This document shows, one piece after another, positions 21,286-30,249 of a stretch of DNA of 64,000 nt; position 1 is the stretch's first letter; each line of letters starts with the position of its first letter. This DNA comes from Desulfobacula sp. Its GTDB lineage: Bacteria; Desulfobacterota; Desulfobacteria; Desulfobacterales; Desulfobacteraceae. The notes under the pieces were generated by a model. That model did no database searches and had not been told where the DNA came from. It saw only the letters and a list, made by a program, of their open reading frames with translations. Location of the stretch: NCBI GenBank assembly GCA_018645325.1, contig JABGOU010000010.1:1-64000 (forward strand). The letters are read 5' to 3'. Made by a program: the position numbers and the translations under genes.

Positions 21286-22728
21286 TTAAAGCTGTTTGCG
21301 TTTATTGGAAGGGAGTATGTTGAGTACCTTCCTGTATTTGGCGACAGTTCTTCTGGCTATCTGGATATTTACGTCCCTAAGAATATTGGATAATTTTTCA
21401 TCGCTCAAAGGATTTTCATGATCTTCATTCTCTATCAGCATTCTTATTTTGTCCTTTACACTCTCCGATGCCATGGATTCTCCTCCGATCCGTTCTATGG
21501 ATGAGTTAAAAAAGTATTTTAATTCAAAAAGACCTTGGGGTGTATATGCATATTTATTAGTTGTCACACGGCTGATCGTGGATTCATGCATTTCAATATC
21601 TTCAGCAATATCTTTTAAAATGAGGGGCCTTAGATGTGCAATACCATGTTCGAAAAATTGTTTCTGGAATTTGAGAATACTTTCCATGACAAGATAAATT
21701 GTTTTCTGGCGCTGGTGTATGCTTTTTATAAGCCAGGATGCAGACTGCATTTTTTCATTAAGATAATTTTTTGTGTCTCTTGAAATTTTACGGCCATTAG
21801 CAATAGCATCCTTATAAAATCTATTAATTTTTAATTTTGGCAGCCCATCATCATTCATGACAATTTTAAACCCATTTCCTTCTTTGTAAACATAAATGTC
21901 CGGAGTAATATAGGCAGGTTCATCAGCAGAAAATTTCCGACCGGGTTTAGGCTCAAGATATTGGATGATATTGACTGCTGCTCTGACATCATCTGTTGAT
22001 ATTTTTAAAGCCTTTGCAATTTTTTTACTATTCCTGTTTTCCAGGTTTTTTAAATGGTTCTTTATAATTTCAGTGATAATGGGATTATCAATACCAAGCA
22101 GTTGCACCTGAATTAACAAGGTTTCACAAAGATTTCTTGCACAGACACCAGGCGGATCAAAGGTCTGAAGAATTGAAAGTACATCTTCAACAAGATCTAT
22201 ATCTACGTCACAAGCCTGTGCAATTTCTTCAACCTCACTGCAAAGATAACCGTCTCTGTTAAGGTTACCGATCATCATGATACCAATTTTTTCTTGTGTT
22301 TCATTCAGTCCTGAGAGGCCCAGTTGCCACTGAAGATGGTCTTTAAGGGTCTTTTTCTCAGAAGTAAAGGCCTCGTAATTTGGCGTTTCTGTATTTTCCG
22401 ATTCCGTATAGACCCTGCCAGTGGAATTATATTCATTGATATAGTTTTCCCAGTTTGTGTCGGGCCTTATTTTTTCTTCAATGGTGATTTCTTTTATGCG
22501 TGTTTCTTCTTCAGAAGGATCGGGTTTATTTTCCAGGGCAGTAATATTTTTATCAGACGGCTCATCAATACCTGATTCTTCCAACGCAGGATTTTGTTCC
22601 ATTTCCTGTTGAATCATTTCTGCAAGTTCAAGGCGGGACAACTGCAGCAGTTTTATCGCCTGCTGAAGTTGAGGCGTCATGACAAGTTGCTGGGTTAAGA
22701 TTAGGCTTTGTTGTAATCCAAGTTCCAT
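21286..22728 (-). CDS. rpoN: RNA polymerase sigma-54 factor
   Basis: Directs RNA polymerase to -24/-12 promoters that need an AAA+ activator. The 480-residue protein has the glutamine-rich N-terminal region I (LGLQQSLILTQQLVMTPQLQQAIKLLQ), an acidic region II (about 50-110), the core-binding region, a helix-turn-helix, and the C-terminal RpoN box ARRTVAKYRKVLNI. It sits one base after lptB. A sigma-54 activator (31521-32915) and a -24/-12-type promoter before pilA (41502-41517) are in the same window. Confidence 0.97.
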   Translation of the reverse strand: MELGLQQSLILTQQLVMTPQLQQAIKLLQLSRLELAEMIQQEMEQNPALEESGIDEPSDKNITALENKPDPSEEETRIKEITIEEKIRPDTNWENYINEYNSTGRVYTESENTETPNYEAFTSEKKTLKDHLQWQLGLSGLNETQEKIGIMMIGNLNRDGYLCSEVEEIAQACDVDIDLVEDVLSILQTFDPPGVCARNLCETLLIQVQLLGIDNPIITEIIKNHLKNLENRNSKKIAKALKISTDDVRAAVNIIQYLEPKPGRKFSADEPAYITPDIYVYKEGNGFKIVMNDDGLPKLKINRFYKDAIANGRKISRDTKNYLNEKMQSASWLIKSIHQRQKTIYLVMESILKFQKQFFEHGIAHLRPLILKDIAEDIEMHESTISRVTTNKYAYTPQGLFELKYFFNSSIERIGGESMASESVKDKIRMLIENEDHENPLSDEKLSNILRDVNIQIARRTVAKYRKVLNILPSNKRKQL

Positions 22729-22729
22729 T

Positions 22730-23452
22730 TTATAATTTAAAATTTTTCCCCAAATAGATTTTTTTAGCTATTTCACTTGAAGTTATTTTATCAGGATTTC
22801 CTGATTCAATGACTTTGCCCTGGCTCATAATATAAGCATTATCGCAAACCCCAAGGGTTTCTCTCACATTATGATCTGATATTAAAACTCCGATACCTTT
22901 TTTAGTCAACTGATAAATTATTTGCTGGATATCAATAACAGCTAAAGGATCAATACCGGCAAAGGGTTCATCTAGAAGAATAAACAAAGGGCCTGTTGCA
23001 AGAACTCGTGAAATTTCAAGACGGCGCCTTTCTCCCCCGGAAAGAGAGTTTGCTTTTTGATTGGCAAGATTACTGATACCAAGTTCTTTCATCAGATCCA
23101 TTGCTTTTTGTTTAATATTAAATTCATTTTGAGGCAGCACCTCAAGTATGGCGGTAATATTTTCTTGCACTGTCAGTTTTTTGAAAATGCTTGATTCCTG
23201 AGGAAGATAGCCAATCCCTTTTCTGGCTCTAATATACATGGGGTGGTGGGTGATATCTTCATTGTCTATCAGAACTGTTCCACCGTCGGATTTGATCAAG
23301 CCAACAGACATGTAGAATGTTGTTGTTTTGCCGGCCCCGTTCGGGCCTAAGAGACCTGTTACCTGGCCTTGTTTCACTGTAAGGTTGACATTATCTACAA
23401 CTTTTTTATCATCATAGATTTTTACAAGATTTTTTAGTACAAGTTGTGTCAT
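22730..23452 (-). CDS. lptB: LPS export ABC transporter ATP-binding protein LptB
   Basis: The ATPase that powers LPS extraction from the inner membrane with LptFG. Walker A GPNGAGKTTTFYM, signature LSGGERRRLEISRVL, Walker B LFILLDEPFAGIDP and the H-loop ISDHNVRETL are all present in 240 residues. Its ATG overlaps the lptA end, and it is followed by rpoN one base after its stop, the standard kdsA-kdsC-lptCAB-rpoN order. Confidence 0.97.
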   Translation of the reverse strand: MTQLVLKNLVKIYDDKKVVDNVNLTVKQGQVTGLLGPNGAGKTTTFYMSVGLIKSDGGTVLIDNEDITHHPMYIRARKGIGYLPQESSIFKKLTVQENITAILEVLPQNEFNIKQKAMDLMKELGISNLANQKANSLSGGERRRLEISRVLATGPLFILLDEPFAGIDPLAVIDIQQIIYQLTKKGIGVLISDHNVRETLGVCDNAYIMSQGKVIESGNPDKITSSEIAKKIYLGKNFKL

Positions 23453-24009
23453 TATTGTTTGTCTATGATATTGTCTTCAGGATTAAAAAAGGCTTCAACT
23501 CTTTTTGAGTCTTCACTTTCCACTAGTACCTTATCCTGAAGTCTAAAAAGGGTGATTTTTTTCCCGGTTACAAAACTTGAACCTGTTGTTAATTTTGGAG
23601 ATTTGCCCGAAAGAATTAGTATTTCATCTTTTGCAGTATAGACCGCTTTATCAGCATATGCCTTTTGCTCTCCAGCAATGTATCTGACATTTCCGGTTGA
23701 AACGATTTTTTTTACATTGCTTTGGGCATCACTTTCTTTATCATTGTTGCCGGCAACAAAATAAATTTTAATGGAATCTGCAAAAACGATGAAGTCTTCT
23801 CTGGTTGCTTTGACATTTCCTGTAAATTCAACCATTGATGTGTTCTTTTGTGCAATCATTTTATCAGACACAATATGAAGGGGGACTTCTCCCTCCTTTG
23901 CTGGGGTTTGAGCTTCAATCGTGGTTATTTGCAAAAAAAATATAAAACCAATAAAAATAAGATAAAACAAAAAAATGAACACTGATTTATTTAATATCAA
24001 AGTTTTCAC
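23452..24009 (-). CDS. lptA: LPS transport periplasmic protein LptA
   Basis: Periplasmic bridge protein carrying LPS between the two membranes. After a hydrophobic signal segment the OstA-like beta-jellyroll follows (HIVSDKMIAQKNTSMVEFTG, VRYIAGEQKAYADKAVYTAKD, GKKITLF). Start choice: an ATG at 24027 lacks good spacing to a ribosome-binding site, whereas the GTG at 24009 has GAGGA seven bases upstream and puts the signal peptide at the N-terminus. Either start overlaps the end of lptC in another frame. About 185 residues. Confidence 0.9.
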   Translation of the reverse strand: MKTLILNKSVFIFLFYLIFIGFIFFLQITTIEAQTPAKEGEVPLHIVSDKMIAQKNTSMVEFTGNVKATREDFIVFADSIKIYFVAGNNDKESDAQSNVKKIVSTGNVRYIAGEQKAYADKAVYTAKDEILILSGKSPKLTTGSSFVTGKKITLFRLQDKVLVESEDSKRVEAFFNPEDNIIDKQ

Positions 24010-24565
24010 TGAAATTTCCTCTAACATTCCCTTTTAGAATTGTTATATTCTCATTTAATTTGGTTGTCATTGAATCCGCTTCAATTACGGAATCTGTCTT
24101 TTCAAGCCTCACGCTGTTATTAGAGTATATTATATGTTCTTTTTTGTTATAATGCAACTTATCAGTTACCAGGAAAAAAGTTTCATAGGCTACTTTAACA
24201 TTGTCTGAAAATGTCATGTCATGGGTCTTTGTATTCAAAATCCCTTTTTGGGACGTCAAATGGACTCTTTTATTATCTTTTGTGAAGAAAGAGACTGATA
24301 CCTCTAAGAGAACGGCTTTTTCTTCATCTTTTAATAGCGTTGCAGAAGAAGCTTCCAATTCCCATTCTTTTATGCCGTTTTTTTTTGAAATCTGTTTTAA
24401 GATGTTCAATTTAAAACTAGCTTTGGTGTCTATTTTAATATCATGAAATTGTATTGGTTTGGAAAAATAATTGTTAAAATAAACAAAACCGCTGATGATG
24501 ATAATTATCACTATCAATAATCCGATCAAAGGGGCTGTCATTTTTTGTTTTAAAGACTTTGTCAT
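23987..24565 (-). CDS. lptC: LPS export protein LptC
   Basis: A bitopic inner-membrane protein that passes LPS from LptBFG to LptA. One N-terminal membrane helix (about residues 12-32) is followed by a periplasmic LptA-like beta-jellyroll (GIKEWELEASSATLLKDEEKA, LTSQKGILNTKTHDMTFSDN). 192 residues is normal. Its ATG overlaps the kdsC stop (ATGA at 24562-24565), and its end overlaps the lptA start. Confidence 0.93.
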   Translation of the reverse strand: MTKSLKQKMTAPLIGLLIVIIIIISGFVYFNNYFSKPIQFHDIKIDTKASFKLNILKQISKKNGIKEWELEASSATLLKDEEKAVLLEVSVSFFTKDNKRVHLTSQKGILNTKTHDMTFSDNVKVAYETFFLVTDKLHYNKKEHIIYSNNSVRLEKTDSVIEADSMTTKLNENITILKGNVRGNFSENFDIK

Positions 24566-25077
24566 GACAGGTATTTATTCAGGATAGTTTCCCATAACCC
24601 TTGTGATTTTAAAATACTTTCACAGATTTCCCGGACAGCTCCATGACCTCCTTTTTGTTTTGTGATAATCTCTGAATGGTTTTTAACCTCCTGACAGGCG
24701 TCTGACACACAAAAAGAAACACCAACCATTTTCATGACAGGAATATCCATCAGGTCATCTCCGACAAAGGCAATTTGATCAGGCATTATTTTTGTCTGGG
24801 ACCTGATCTTGTCAAGAGCTTTTGATTTGTCTTTTATCCCGTCAAATAATAAGGTAATGCCAAGGTTTTTACACCTGTATTCCAAAGCCTTTGATTTGCG
24901 GCCGGTAATAATACCTACTTGAATTCCTGAATCCATTAGAAGCCTTATTCCGAATCCATCTTTTGAATTAAAAGTTTTTATCTGTTCTCCAGAGTCTGAA
25001 TAAGTGATACCACCGTCAGTTAAAACTCCATCCACATCCAAGAGCAAAAGTTTAATGTGTGCAAGTTTTGTTTTCAT
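24562..25077 (-). CDS. kdsC: KDO 8-phosphate phosphatase (HAD family)
   Basis: Dephosphorylates KDO 8-phosphate to KDO for LPS inner core. It is a cap-less HAD phosphatase of 171 residues with LLLDVDGVLTDG (catalytic Asp pair), GIITGRKS, and FVGDDLMDIPVM near the C-terminus. It follows kdsA by ten bases and overlaps lptC by four. Confidence 0.95.
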   Translation of the reverse strand: MKTKLAHIKLLLLDVDGVLTDGGITYSDSGEQIKTFNSKDGFGIRLLMDSGIQVGIITGRKSKALEYRCKNLGITLLFDGIKDKSKALDKIRSQTKIMPDQIAFVGDDLMDIPVMKMVGVSFCVSDACQEVKNHSEIITKQKGGHGAVREICESILKSQGLWETILNKYLS

Positions 25078-25087
25078 AATATTTTAT

Positions 25088-25900
25088 TTATCCAACCGCT
25101 TTTTTTATAGCCATAAGAGAGGATAAAAAGTTTTGTATTTCATTTAACTGCAGGGAATTTGGTCCGTCACACAAAGCTTTTTCCGGATCTGGATGAGTTT
25201 CAATAAATAATCCATCCGCACCTGCAGCAATGGCAGCCTTTGAAAGGGTGGGAACAAACTGGCGTTCTCCGGCGGAAGAGTCTATGGCGCCACCCGGAAG
25301 TTGAACACTGTGTGTTGCATCAAATACAACGGGCACCCCTAAATTTTTAATGATTGGAATCGACCGAAAATCCACCACAAGATTATTATATCCAAAGGAT
25401 GATCCTCTTTCAGTGATACAAATATTTGTATTATTGGATTCTTTTGCCTTGTTAAGGATATTACGGCATTCAATGGGTGATAAAAACTGGCCTTTTTTAA
25501 TATTAACAGGTTTGCCCGTATTACAGGCTGCCAGTATCAAGTCGGTTTGCCTGCACAGGAAGGCAGGAATCTGGATTATATCCAGAACTTTTGCTGCCTT
25601 TTCGGCTTGATCAGGTAAATGGATGTCCGAAAGAATAGGAATATTTAAGTCTTTTTTTATAGCGTTAAGAATGCTTAAACCATCATCAAACCCCGGACCT
25701 CTGAAAGATTGAATAGATGTCCGGTTCGCTTTGTCAAAGGAGGCCTTGAAAATAAAAGGAATGTCAAGCAGGCGGGTAACTTTTTTTAAATGTTCTGCAA
25801 TCAGATAGGTGGTTTCATAGTTTTCTATTACACAGGGGCCTGCAATCAGAAAAAAGACGGGTTTAGATCGGTCAATTAAATTAAAGAAAAAATTATTCAT
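25088..25900 (-). CDS. kdsA: KDO 8-phosphate synthase
   Basis: Condenses phosphoenolpyruvate with arabinose 5-phosphate to KDO 8-phosphate. Family hallmarks in the 270-residue protein include FFLIAGPCVIEN, FKASFDKANRTSIQSFRGPG, PILSDIHLPDQ, NIKKGQFLSP, FDATHSVQLPGG and ETHPDPEKALCDGPN. It is the first gene of the LPS/rpoN operon; about 150 AT-rich bases separate it from the divergent M23 peptidase gene and must hold promoters for both directions. Confidence 0.97.
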   Translation of the reverse strand: MNNFFFNLIDRSKPVFFLIAGPCVIENYETTYLIAEHLKKVTRLLDIPFIFKASFDKANRTSIQSFRGPGFDDGLSILNAIKKDLNIPILSDIHLPDQAEKAAKVLDIIQIPAFLCRQTDLILAACNTGKPVNIKKGQFLSPIECRNILNKAKESNNTNICITERGSSFGYNNLVVDFRSIPIIKNLGVPVVFDATHSVQLPGGAIDSSAGERQFVPTLSKAAIAAGADGLFIETHPDPEKALCDGPNSLQLNEIQNFLSSLMAIKKAVG

Positions 25901-26056
25901 AAATGAGTCCTAAATATAAGTTTTTGAGGTCAAATTATATTTTGAGGTTCAAAAAGTCAAGAATGGAAAACTGCTTGATAAGTTCGACCATAGCTGCTAT
26001 TTTATTTTAATTTTGTTTAAGTATATACTAACCTCCTGAAAAGATAGGTATTATTG

Positions 26057-27430
26057 ATGAAAAGAGTTGTCTTTTTAACCCTCATTCTTATGGTTTTGAT
26101 TCCAGTAATATGGATTTTTGTCTATCAATTTGAAGGGAAAAAACCAGTTGTTGATATGTCGCTGCCTTCTTTATATTTGAAAAAAGCTTATGAGATGTCT
26201 CTTAAAGTATCAGACAATAAAACAGGCCTTCGTAAAGTTATGGTATCGATAATGCAGAAGGGCAAAGAAACAATATTACTTGAAAAGCAGTATAAATCCA
26301 AAGGTTTTTTAGGGGTGGTTCCAGGCTCAAAAATAATTAATGACACTTTTACCATTCCCGTACATTTTTGGAAATATGGAATGACGGATGGTGATGCTGT
26401 TATTCGAATAATGGTCTCCGACTATTCATGGCGTGGGTGGAACAAAGGTAATATCTCCTATACTGAAAAAAAAGTTATTATTGATTCAAAGCCACCTAAA
26501 GTAGCAGTCTTAACTAAACGCCATAATATTGAACGAGGGGGTGCCGCTCTTGTTATTTATAAACTCTTTGAAAAAAATATAAAAAGTGGTGTAAAAGTAG
26601 GAGAAAATTTTTTTCCGGGGCAATCCGGTCTTTTTGAGAATAAGGATATCTATGCTGCTTTTTTTGCATTAAGCCATCTGCAGGGTCCAGAGAGTCAAAT
26701 ATCAGTCCTTGCTGAAGATATGGCAGGAAATATTACAAAAAGAGGATTTTATCACTATATAAGAGATAAAAATTTTCGAACTGACATTTTAAATATTTCT
26801 GATCATTTTTTAAACCAAAAGGTAATAGATTTTGATGTGGATGGTAAAAATGGATCTTTTCAGGGAGAAAAAAATCCTTTATTAAAAAAATTTTTATATA
26901 TCAACAAAAAGATTAGAAAGCGTAATGTTGAAGAAGTATTAAGTATTCCCCAGATTTCAGAAAATAAAAAATTATGGGATGGCAAGTTTTTAAGACTGAA
27001 AGGGGCAGCACGAAGAGCCGGGTTTGCCGATCATAGGATTTATAAATATAAAGGTAAAGAGATTGATAGGGCAACACACTTGGGAATTGATCTTGCTTCA
27101 ACGGCTAACGCATCTGTGAAAGCTGCCAATTCCGGCACTGTGATTTTAGCACGGGAAATAGGTATTTTTGGCAATACTGTCATAATAGATCATGGATTTG
27201 GGCTTTGCAGTCTTTATTCACATCTAAGCCTGATTTCAGCCAAAAAAGGTGATGCGGTTAAAAAAGGTGATGAAGTAGGTTCTACAGGTATGACAGGTCT
27301 TGCCGGGGGTGACCATCTTCATTTTTCAATGATTGTTCACAATGTTTTTGTAAATCCAGTGGAATGGTGGGATAATTCATGGATTAAAAATAATATTACA
27401 TCAAAAATAAATTTTGTGAACCAGATGTGA
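26057..27430 (+). CDS. Membrane-anchored M23 (LytM-type) peptidase
   Basis: A 457-residue protein with one N-terminal membrane segment (about 4-22), a large extracytoplasmic region that includes Ig-like beta segments, and a C-terminal peptidase_M23 domain. Metal ligands are visible in ATHLGIDLA and in GGDHLHFSM, with the YSHLS segment between them. Active M23 enzymes cut peptidoglycan cross-bridges. The ATG at 26057 is preferred over the TTG immediately before it; AGGTA lies upstream. It is the first plus-strand gene of a run ending at the PilR-like regulator. Confidence 0.9.
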   Translation: MKRVVFLTLILMVLIPVIWIFVYQFEGKKPVVDMSLPSLYLKKAYEMSLKVSDNKTGLRKVMVSIMQKGKETILLEKQYKSKGFLGVVPGSKIINDTFTIPVHFWKYGMTDGDAVIRIMVSDYSWRGWNKGNISYTEKKVIIDSKPPKVAVLTKRHNIERGGAALVIYKLFEKNIKSGVKVGENFFPGQSGLFENKDIYAAFFALSHLQGPESQISVLAEDMAGNITKRGFYHYIRDKNFRTDILNISDHFLNQKVIDFDVDGKNGSFQGEKNPLLKKFLYINKKIRKRNVEEVLSIPQISENKKLWDGKFLRLKGAARRAGFADHRIYKYKGKEIDRATHLGIDLASTANASVKAANSGTVILAREIGIFGNTVIIDHGFGLCSLYSHLSLISAKKGDAVKKGDEVGSTGMTGLAGGDHLHFSMIVHNVFVNPVEWWDNSWIKNNITSKINFVNQM

Positions 27431-27477
27431 TTATAGGGACAAATGTAAAATATATACCAGGATAACAAAGGGCAGTT

Positions 27478-28641
27478 ATGAGTGATTATAAAGTCAATAA
27501 AACCATTGAACAGATAAACAAAAAAATTGCTAAAGGCCAGGCTGTGGTTGTTACTGCAGAAGAAATTGTCGATATTGCAAAAAAAGAAGGAATAGTTGAA
27601 GCAACAAAAAAAATTGATGTTGTGACAACAGGTACTTTTGCCCCCATGTGCTCCTCAGGAGCCTTTATAAATATCGGCCAGTCCAAACCTTTGGTAAGAA
27701 CAACGAAAACCTGGTTCAACAATGTGGAGGCATATTCAGGTGTGGCAGCCGTGGATTGCTATCTGGGTGCAACCCAGACCTGCGAAGATGATCCGTTGAA
27801 TAAACGCCATCCCGGTGAATTTAATTATGGGGGTGGTCATGTTATACAGGATCTGGTTGCAGGTAAACAGGTTCATATTAAAGCCCAAAGTTATGGTACT
27901 GACTGTTATCCCAACAGGGAAATAGAAAAGATTGTCACGTTGAAAGAATTACCCAACGCCATGTTGTGTAATCCTCGAAATGCCTATCAAAATTATAATT
28001 GTGCCATTAATAAATCCGATAAAACAAAATATACCTATATGGGAACATTAAAACAGGGCATGGGTAATGCCAATTATTGCTCAGCAGGTTTGCTGAGTCC
28101 CTTGTTGAATGATCCGTATTTAAAAACCATTGGCATTGGAACAAGGATTTTTTTAGGCGGTGCGCAAGGCTATGTAACCTGGACTGGAACCCAGCACAAA
28201 TCCCAGGTTGAAAGAGGATTAAATGGTGTGCCCGTTGCACCTGCAGGAACCCTTTCAGTGATGGGAGATTTAAAGGAGATGTCTCCTGAATGGCTTGTCG
28301 GGCAAAGTATCCGTGGTTATGGATGCTCTTTGTCCATTGGATTTGGTGTCCCGATCCCTATTTTAAATGAGGAAATCCTCAAATTTACATCTGTTTCTGA
28401 TAGTGACTTGTTCACCCAGATAATTGATTATGGATATGATTACCCACAAGGTATCTCAAGATCCTATGGACAGATCAGTTATGCTGAGTTGAAAAGCGGC
28501 TCCATCATGATCAAAGGTAAAAAAATTCCAACGGTTCCTTTATCCAGCATGGTAAAGGCTAGAAAAATAGCTGATATTTTAAAGAAATCAATACAAAAAG
28601 CAAAGTTCTTTTTAACCCAACCTCAGCACATGTTCTACTAG
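27478..28641 (+). CDS. HcyBio/DUF39 homocysteine biosynthesis protein
   Basis: A 387-residue member of the HcyBio family. Relatives in methanogens and sulfate reducers convert aspartate semialdehyde and sulfide to homocysteine, together with a small NIL/ferredoxin partner. Recognisable stretches are VDVVTTGTFAPMCSSGAFIN, DCYLGATQTCEDDP, YGTDCYPNREI (conserved Cys) and GTRIFLGGAQGYVTWTGTQH. CBS domains found in some members are missing here, and no NIL/ferredoxin gene is nearby, so the partner must be elsewhere. Upstream GGCAG serves as a weak ribosome-binding site. Confidence 0.85.
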   Translation: MSDYKVNKTIEQINKKIAKGQAVVVTAEEIVDIAKKEGIVEATKKIDVVTTGTFAPMCSSGAFINIGQSKPLVRTTKTWFNNVEAYSGVAAVDCYLGATQTCEDDPLNKRHPGEFNYGGGHVIQDLVAGKQVHIKAQSYGTDCYPNREIEKIVTLKELPNAMLCNPRNAYQNYNCAINKSDKTKYTYMGTLKQGMGNANYCSAGLLSPLLNDPYLKTIGIGTRIFLGGAQGYVTWTGTQHKSQVERGLNGVPVAPAGTLSVMGDLKEMSPEWLVGQSIRGYGCSLSIGFGVPIPILNEEILKFTSVSDSDLFTQIIDYGYDYPQGISRSYGQISYAELKSGSIMIKGKKIPTVPLSSMVKARKIADILKKSIQKAKFFLTQPQHMFY

Positions 28642-28662
28642 GAAAATATTTAAGGATAAAAA

Positions 28663-29301
28663 ATGACGGAAAAGAAACCCAAGAGTTCTTTGCGGGAAAA
28701 TACAGAGGCAATCATTATTGCCATTATTATTGCCATGTTTATCAGGACATTCATTATTCAGGCATTTAAAATTCCATCCGGTTCCATGCTTGAAACACTT
28801 CAGATCGGAGACCAGATTCTGGTTAATAAATTTATATATGGTATAAAAATTCCTTTTACAGAAGGGAAAACCCTTATTCCAGTGAAAGATCCACAAAAAG
28901 GTGATATTGTTGTTTTTAAGTATCCGGAAGATCCTTCCAAAGATTTTATTAAAAGGGTAGTTGCCACAGGAGGTGATACCTTGGAAATTATTGATAAAAA
29001 TTTATATGTGAATAGTAAAAAGGTTGAAGGTGAGACCTATGCTGTGCATAAAGCAAAAGATATAATCCCGGGAAATTTCAGCTCAAGGGATAATTTAAGA
29101 AAAATCAAAGTTCCTGAAAATAAATTATTTGTAATGGGTGATAACAGGGACAATAGTCATGACAGCAGATTCTGGGGATTTGTTGACCTTACTTCTGTAA
29201 GGGGTGAAGCCTTTATCATTTACTGGTCATGGAATAAAGACAAGATTGTACCCATATGGAATAGTGTCAGGTGGAGCAGGATTGGTGACATATTAAGATA
29301 A
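28663..29301 (+). CDS. lepB: Signal peptidase I
   Basis: Cleaves signal peptides on the outer face of the inner membrane. The 212-residue protein has one N-terminal membrane segment (AIIIAIIIAMFIRTFIIQAF), the catalytic serine motif IPSGSMLETL, the catalytic lysine segment FIKRVVATGGD, and the downstream box FVMGDNRDNSHDSRFWG. It lies 21 bases after the HcyBio gene and ten bases before pyrB. Confidence 0.96.
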   Translation: MTEKKPKSSLRENTEAIIIAIIIAMFIRTFIIQAFKIPSGSMLETLQIGDQILVNKFIYGIKIPFTEGKTLIPVKDPQKGDIVVFKYPEDPSKDFIKRVVATGGDTLEIIDKNLYVNSKKVEGETYAVHKAKDIIPGNFSSRDNLRKIKVPENKLFVMGDNRDNSHDSRFWGFVDLTSVRGEAFIIYWSWNKDKIVPIWNSVRWSRIGDILR

Positions 29302-29310
29302 GGCAGAAAA

Positions 29311-30249
29311 ATGCGGTTTACCAAAAAAGACATTCTTGATATTGAATCTCTGGAGCCCAATGAAATTTCAATGATCCTGGATACAGCTTATGGGATGAAG
29401 GAAATTTCAGAACGAGCTGTAAAAAAAGTACCTACTCTAAGGGGTAAAACCATAGTCCTTTTTTTTCAGGAACCCTCAACAAGAACAAAGCTGTCTTTTG
29501 ATACTGCAGCCAAAAGACTTTCTGCGGACAGCCTTTCCATTTCAAAGAGTTCTTCAAGTATTGTAAAAGGAGAAACCCTGATAGATACAGCCAAGAACCT
29601 TGAAGCCATGAATCCGGATGTGATTGTTTTGAGGCACCCATCATCAGGGGCTGCCCATTTAATTGCAAAACGTGTAAGAGCTTCAGTTATTAATGCAGGG
29701 GACGGTATTCATGCCCACCCATCCCAGGCACTTTTGGATATGATGACTGTCAGGGAAAAAAAGGGAAAAATAAAAGGGCTGAAGATTTCCATCATAGGTG
29801 ACATTGCCCATTCAAGGGTTGCACGATCAGATATTACAGGATTTTCTAAAATGGGGGCTCATGTTTTCATTTGTGCCCCTGGGACTATGATTCCAATGGG
29901 AATAGAAAATTTAGGGTGCACTATATCACCCAATATAGAAACCTGTATTGAAGGTGCTGATATTATCATGATGCTTAGAATTCAAAAAGAAAGACAGGGT
30001 AATATACTTTTCCCCACTGAAAGAGAATATGCAATGCTTTATGGACTGAATAAGGCTCGGCTTAATCTTGCGAAAAAAGATGTCATTGTCATGCATCCAG
30101 GCCCCATGAACAGAGGGGTTGAAATATCAAGTGAAGTTGCTGACTCTGAGTACTCCCTGATTTTAGAGCAGGTTACCAATGGTGTTGCATTGCGCATGGC
30201 ATTATTTTACCTTGTTGCAGGAGGTGGCAGACATGCAGACTCTGATTAA
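29311..30249 (+). CDS. pyrB: Aspartate carbamoyltransferase, catalytic chain
   Basis: Joins carbamoyl phosphate and aspartate in pyrimidine synthesis. FQEPSTRTKLSFDTAAKRL is the carbamoyl phosphate site, and VLRHPSSGAAHLIA and HPSQALLDMMT are the other family motifs; MHPGPMNRGVEIS is near the end. At 312 residues it is a normal catalytic chain; no pyrI regulatory chain is present in the window. Its end overlaps pyrC by 17 bases. Confidence 0.96.
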   Translation: MRFTKKDILDIESLEPNEISMILDTAYGMKEISERAVKKVPTLRGKTIVLFFQEPSTRTKLSFDTAAKRLSADSLSISKSSSSIVKGETLIDTAKNLEAMNPDVIVLRHPSSGAAHLIAKRVRASVINAGDGIHAHPSQALLDMMTVREKKGKIKGLKISIIGDIAHSRVARSDITGFSKMGAHVFICAPGTMIPMGIENLGCTISPNIETCIEGADIIMMLRIQKERQGNILFPTEREYAMLYGLNKARLNLAKKDVIVMHPGPMNRGVEISSEVADSEYSLILEQVTNGVALRMALFYLVAGGGRHADSD

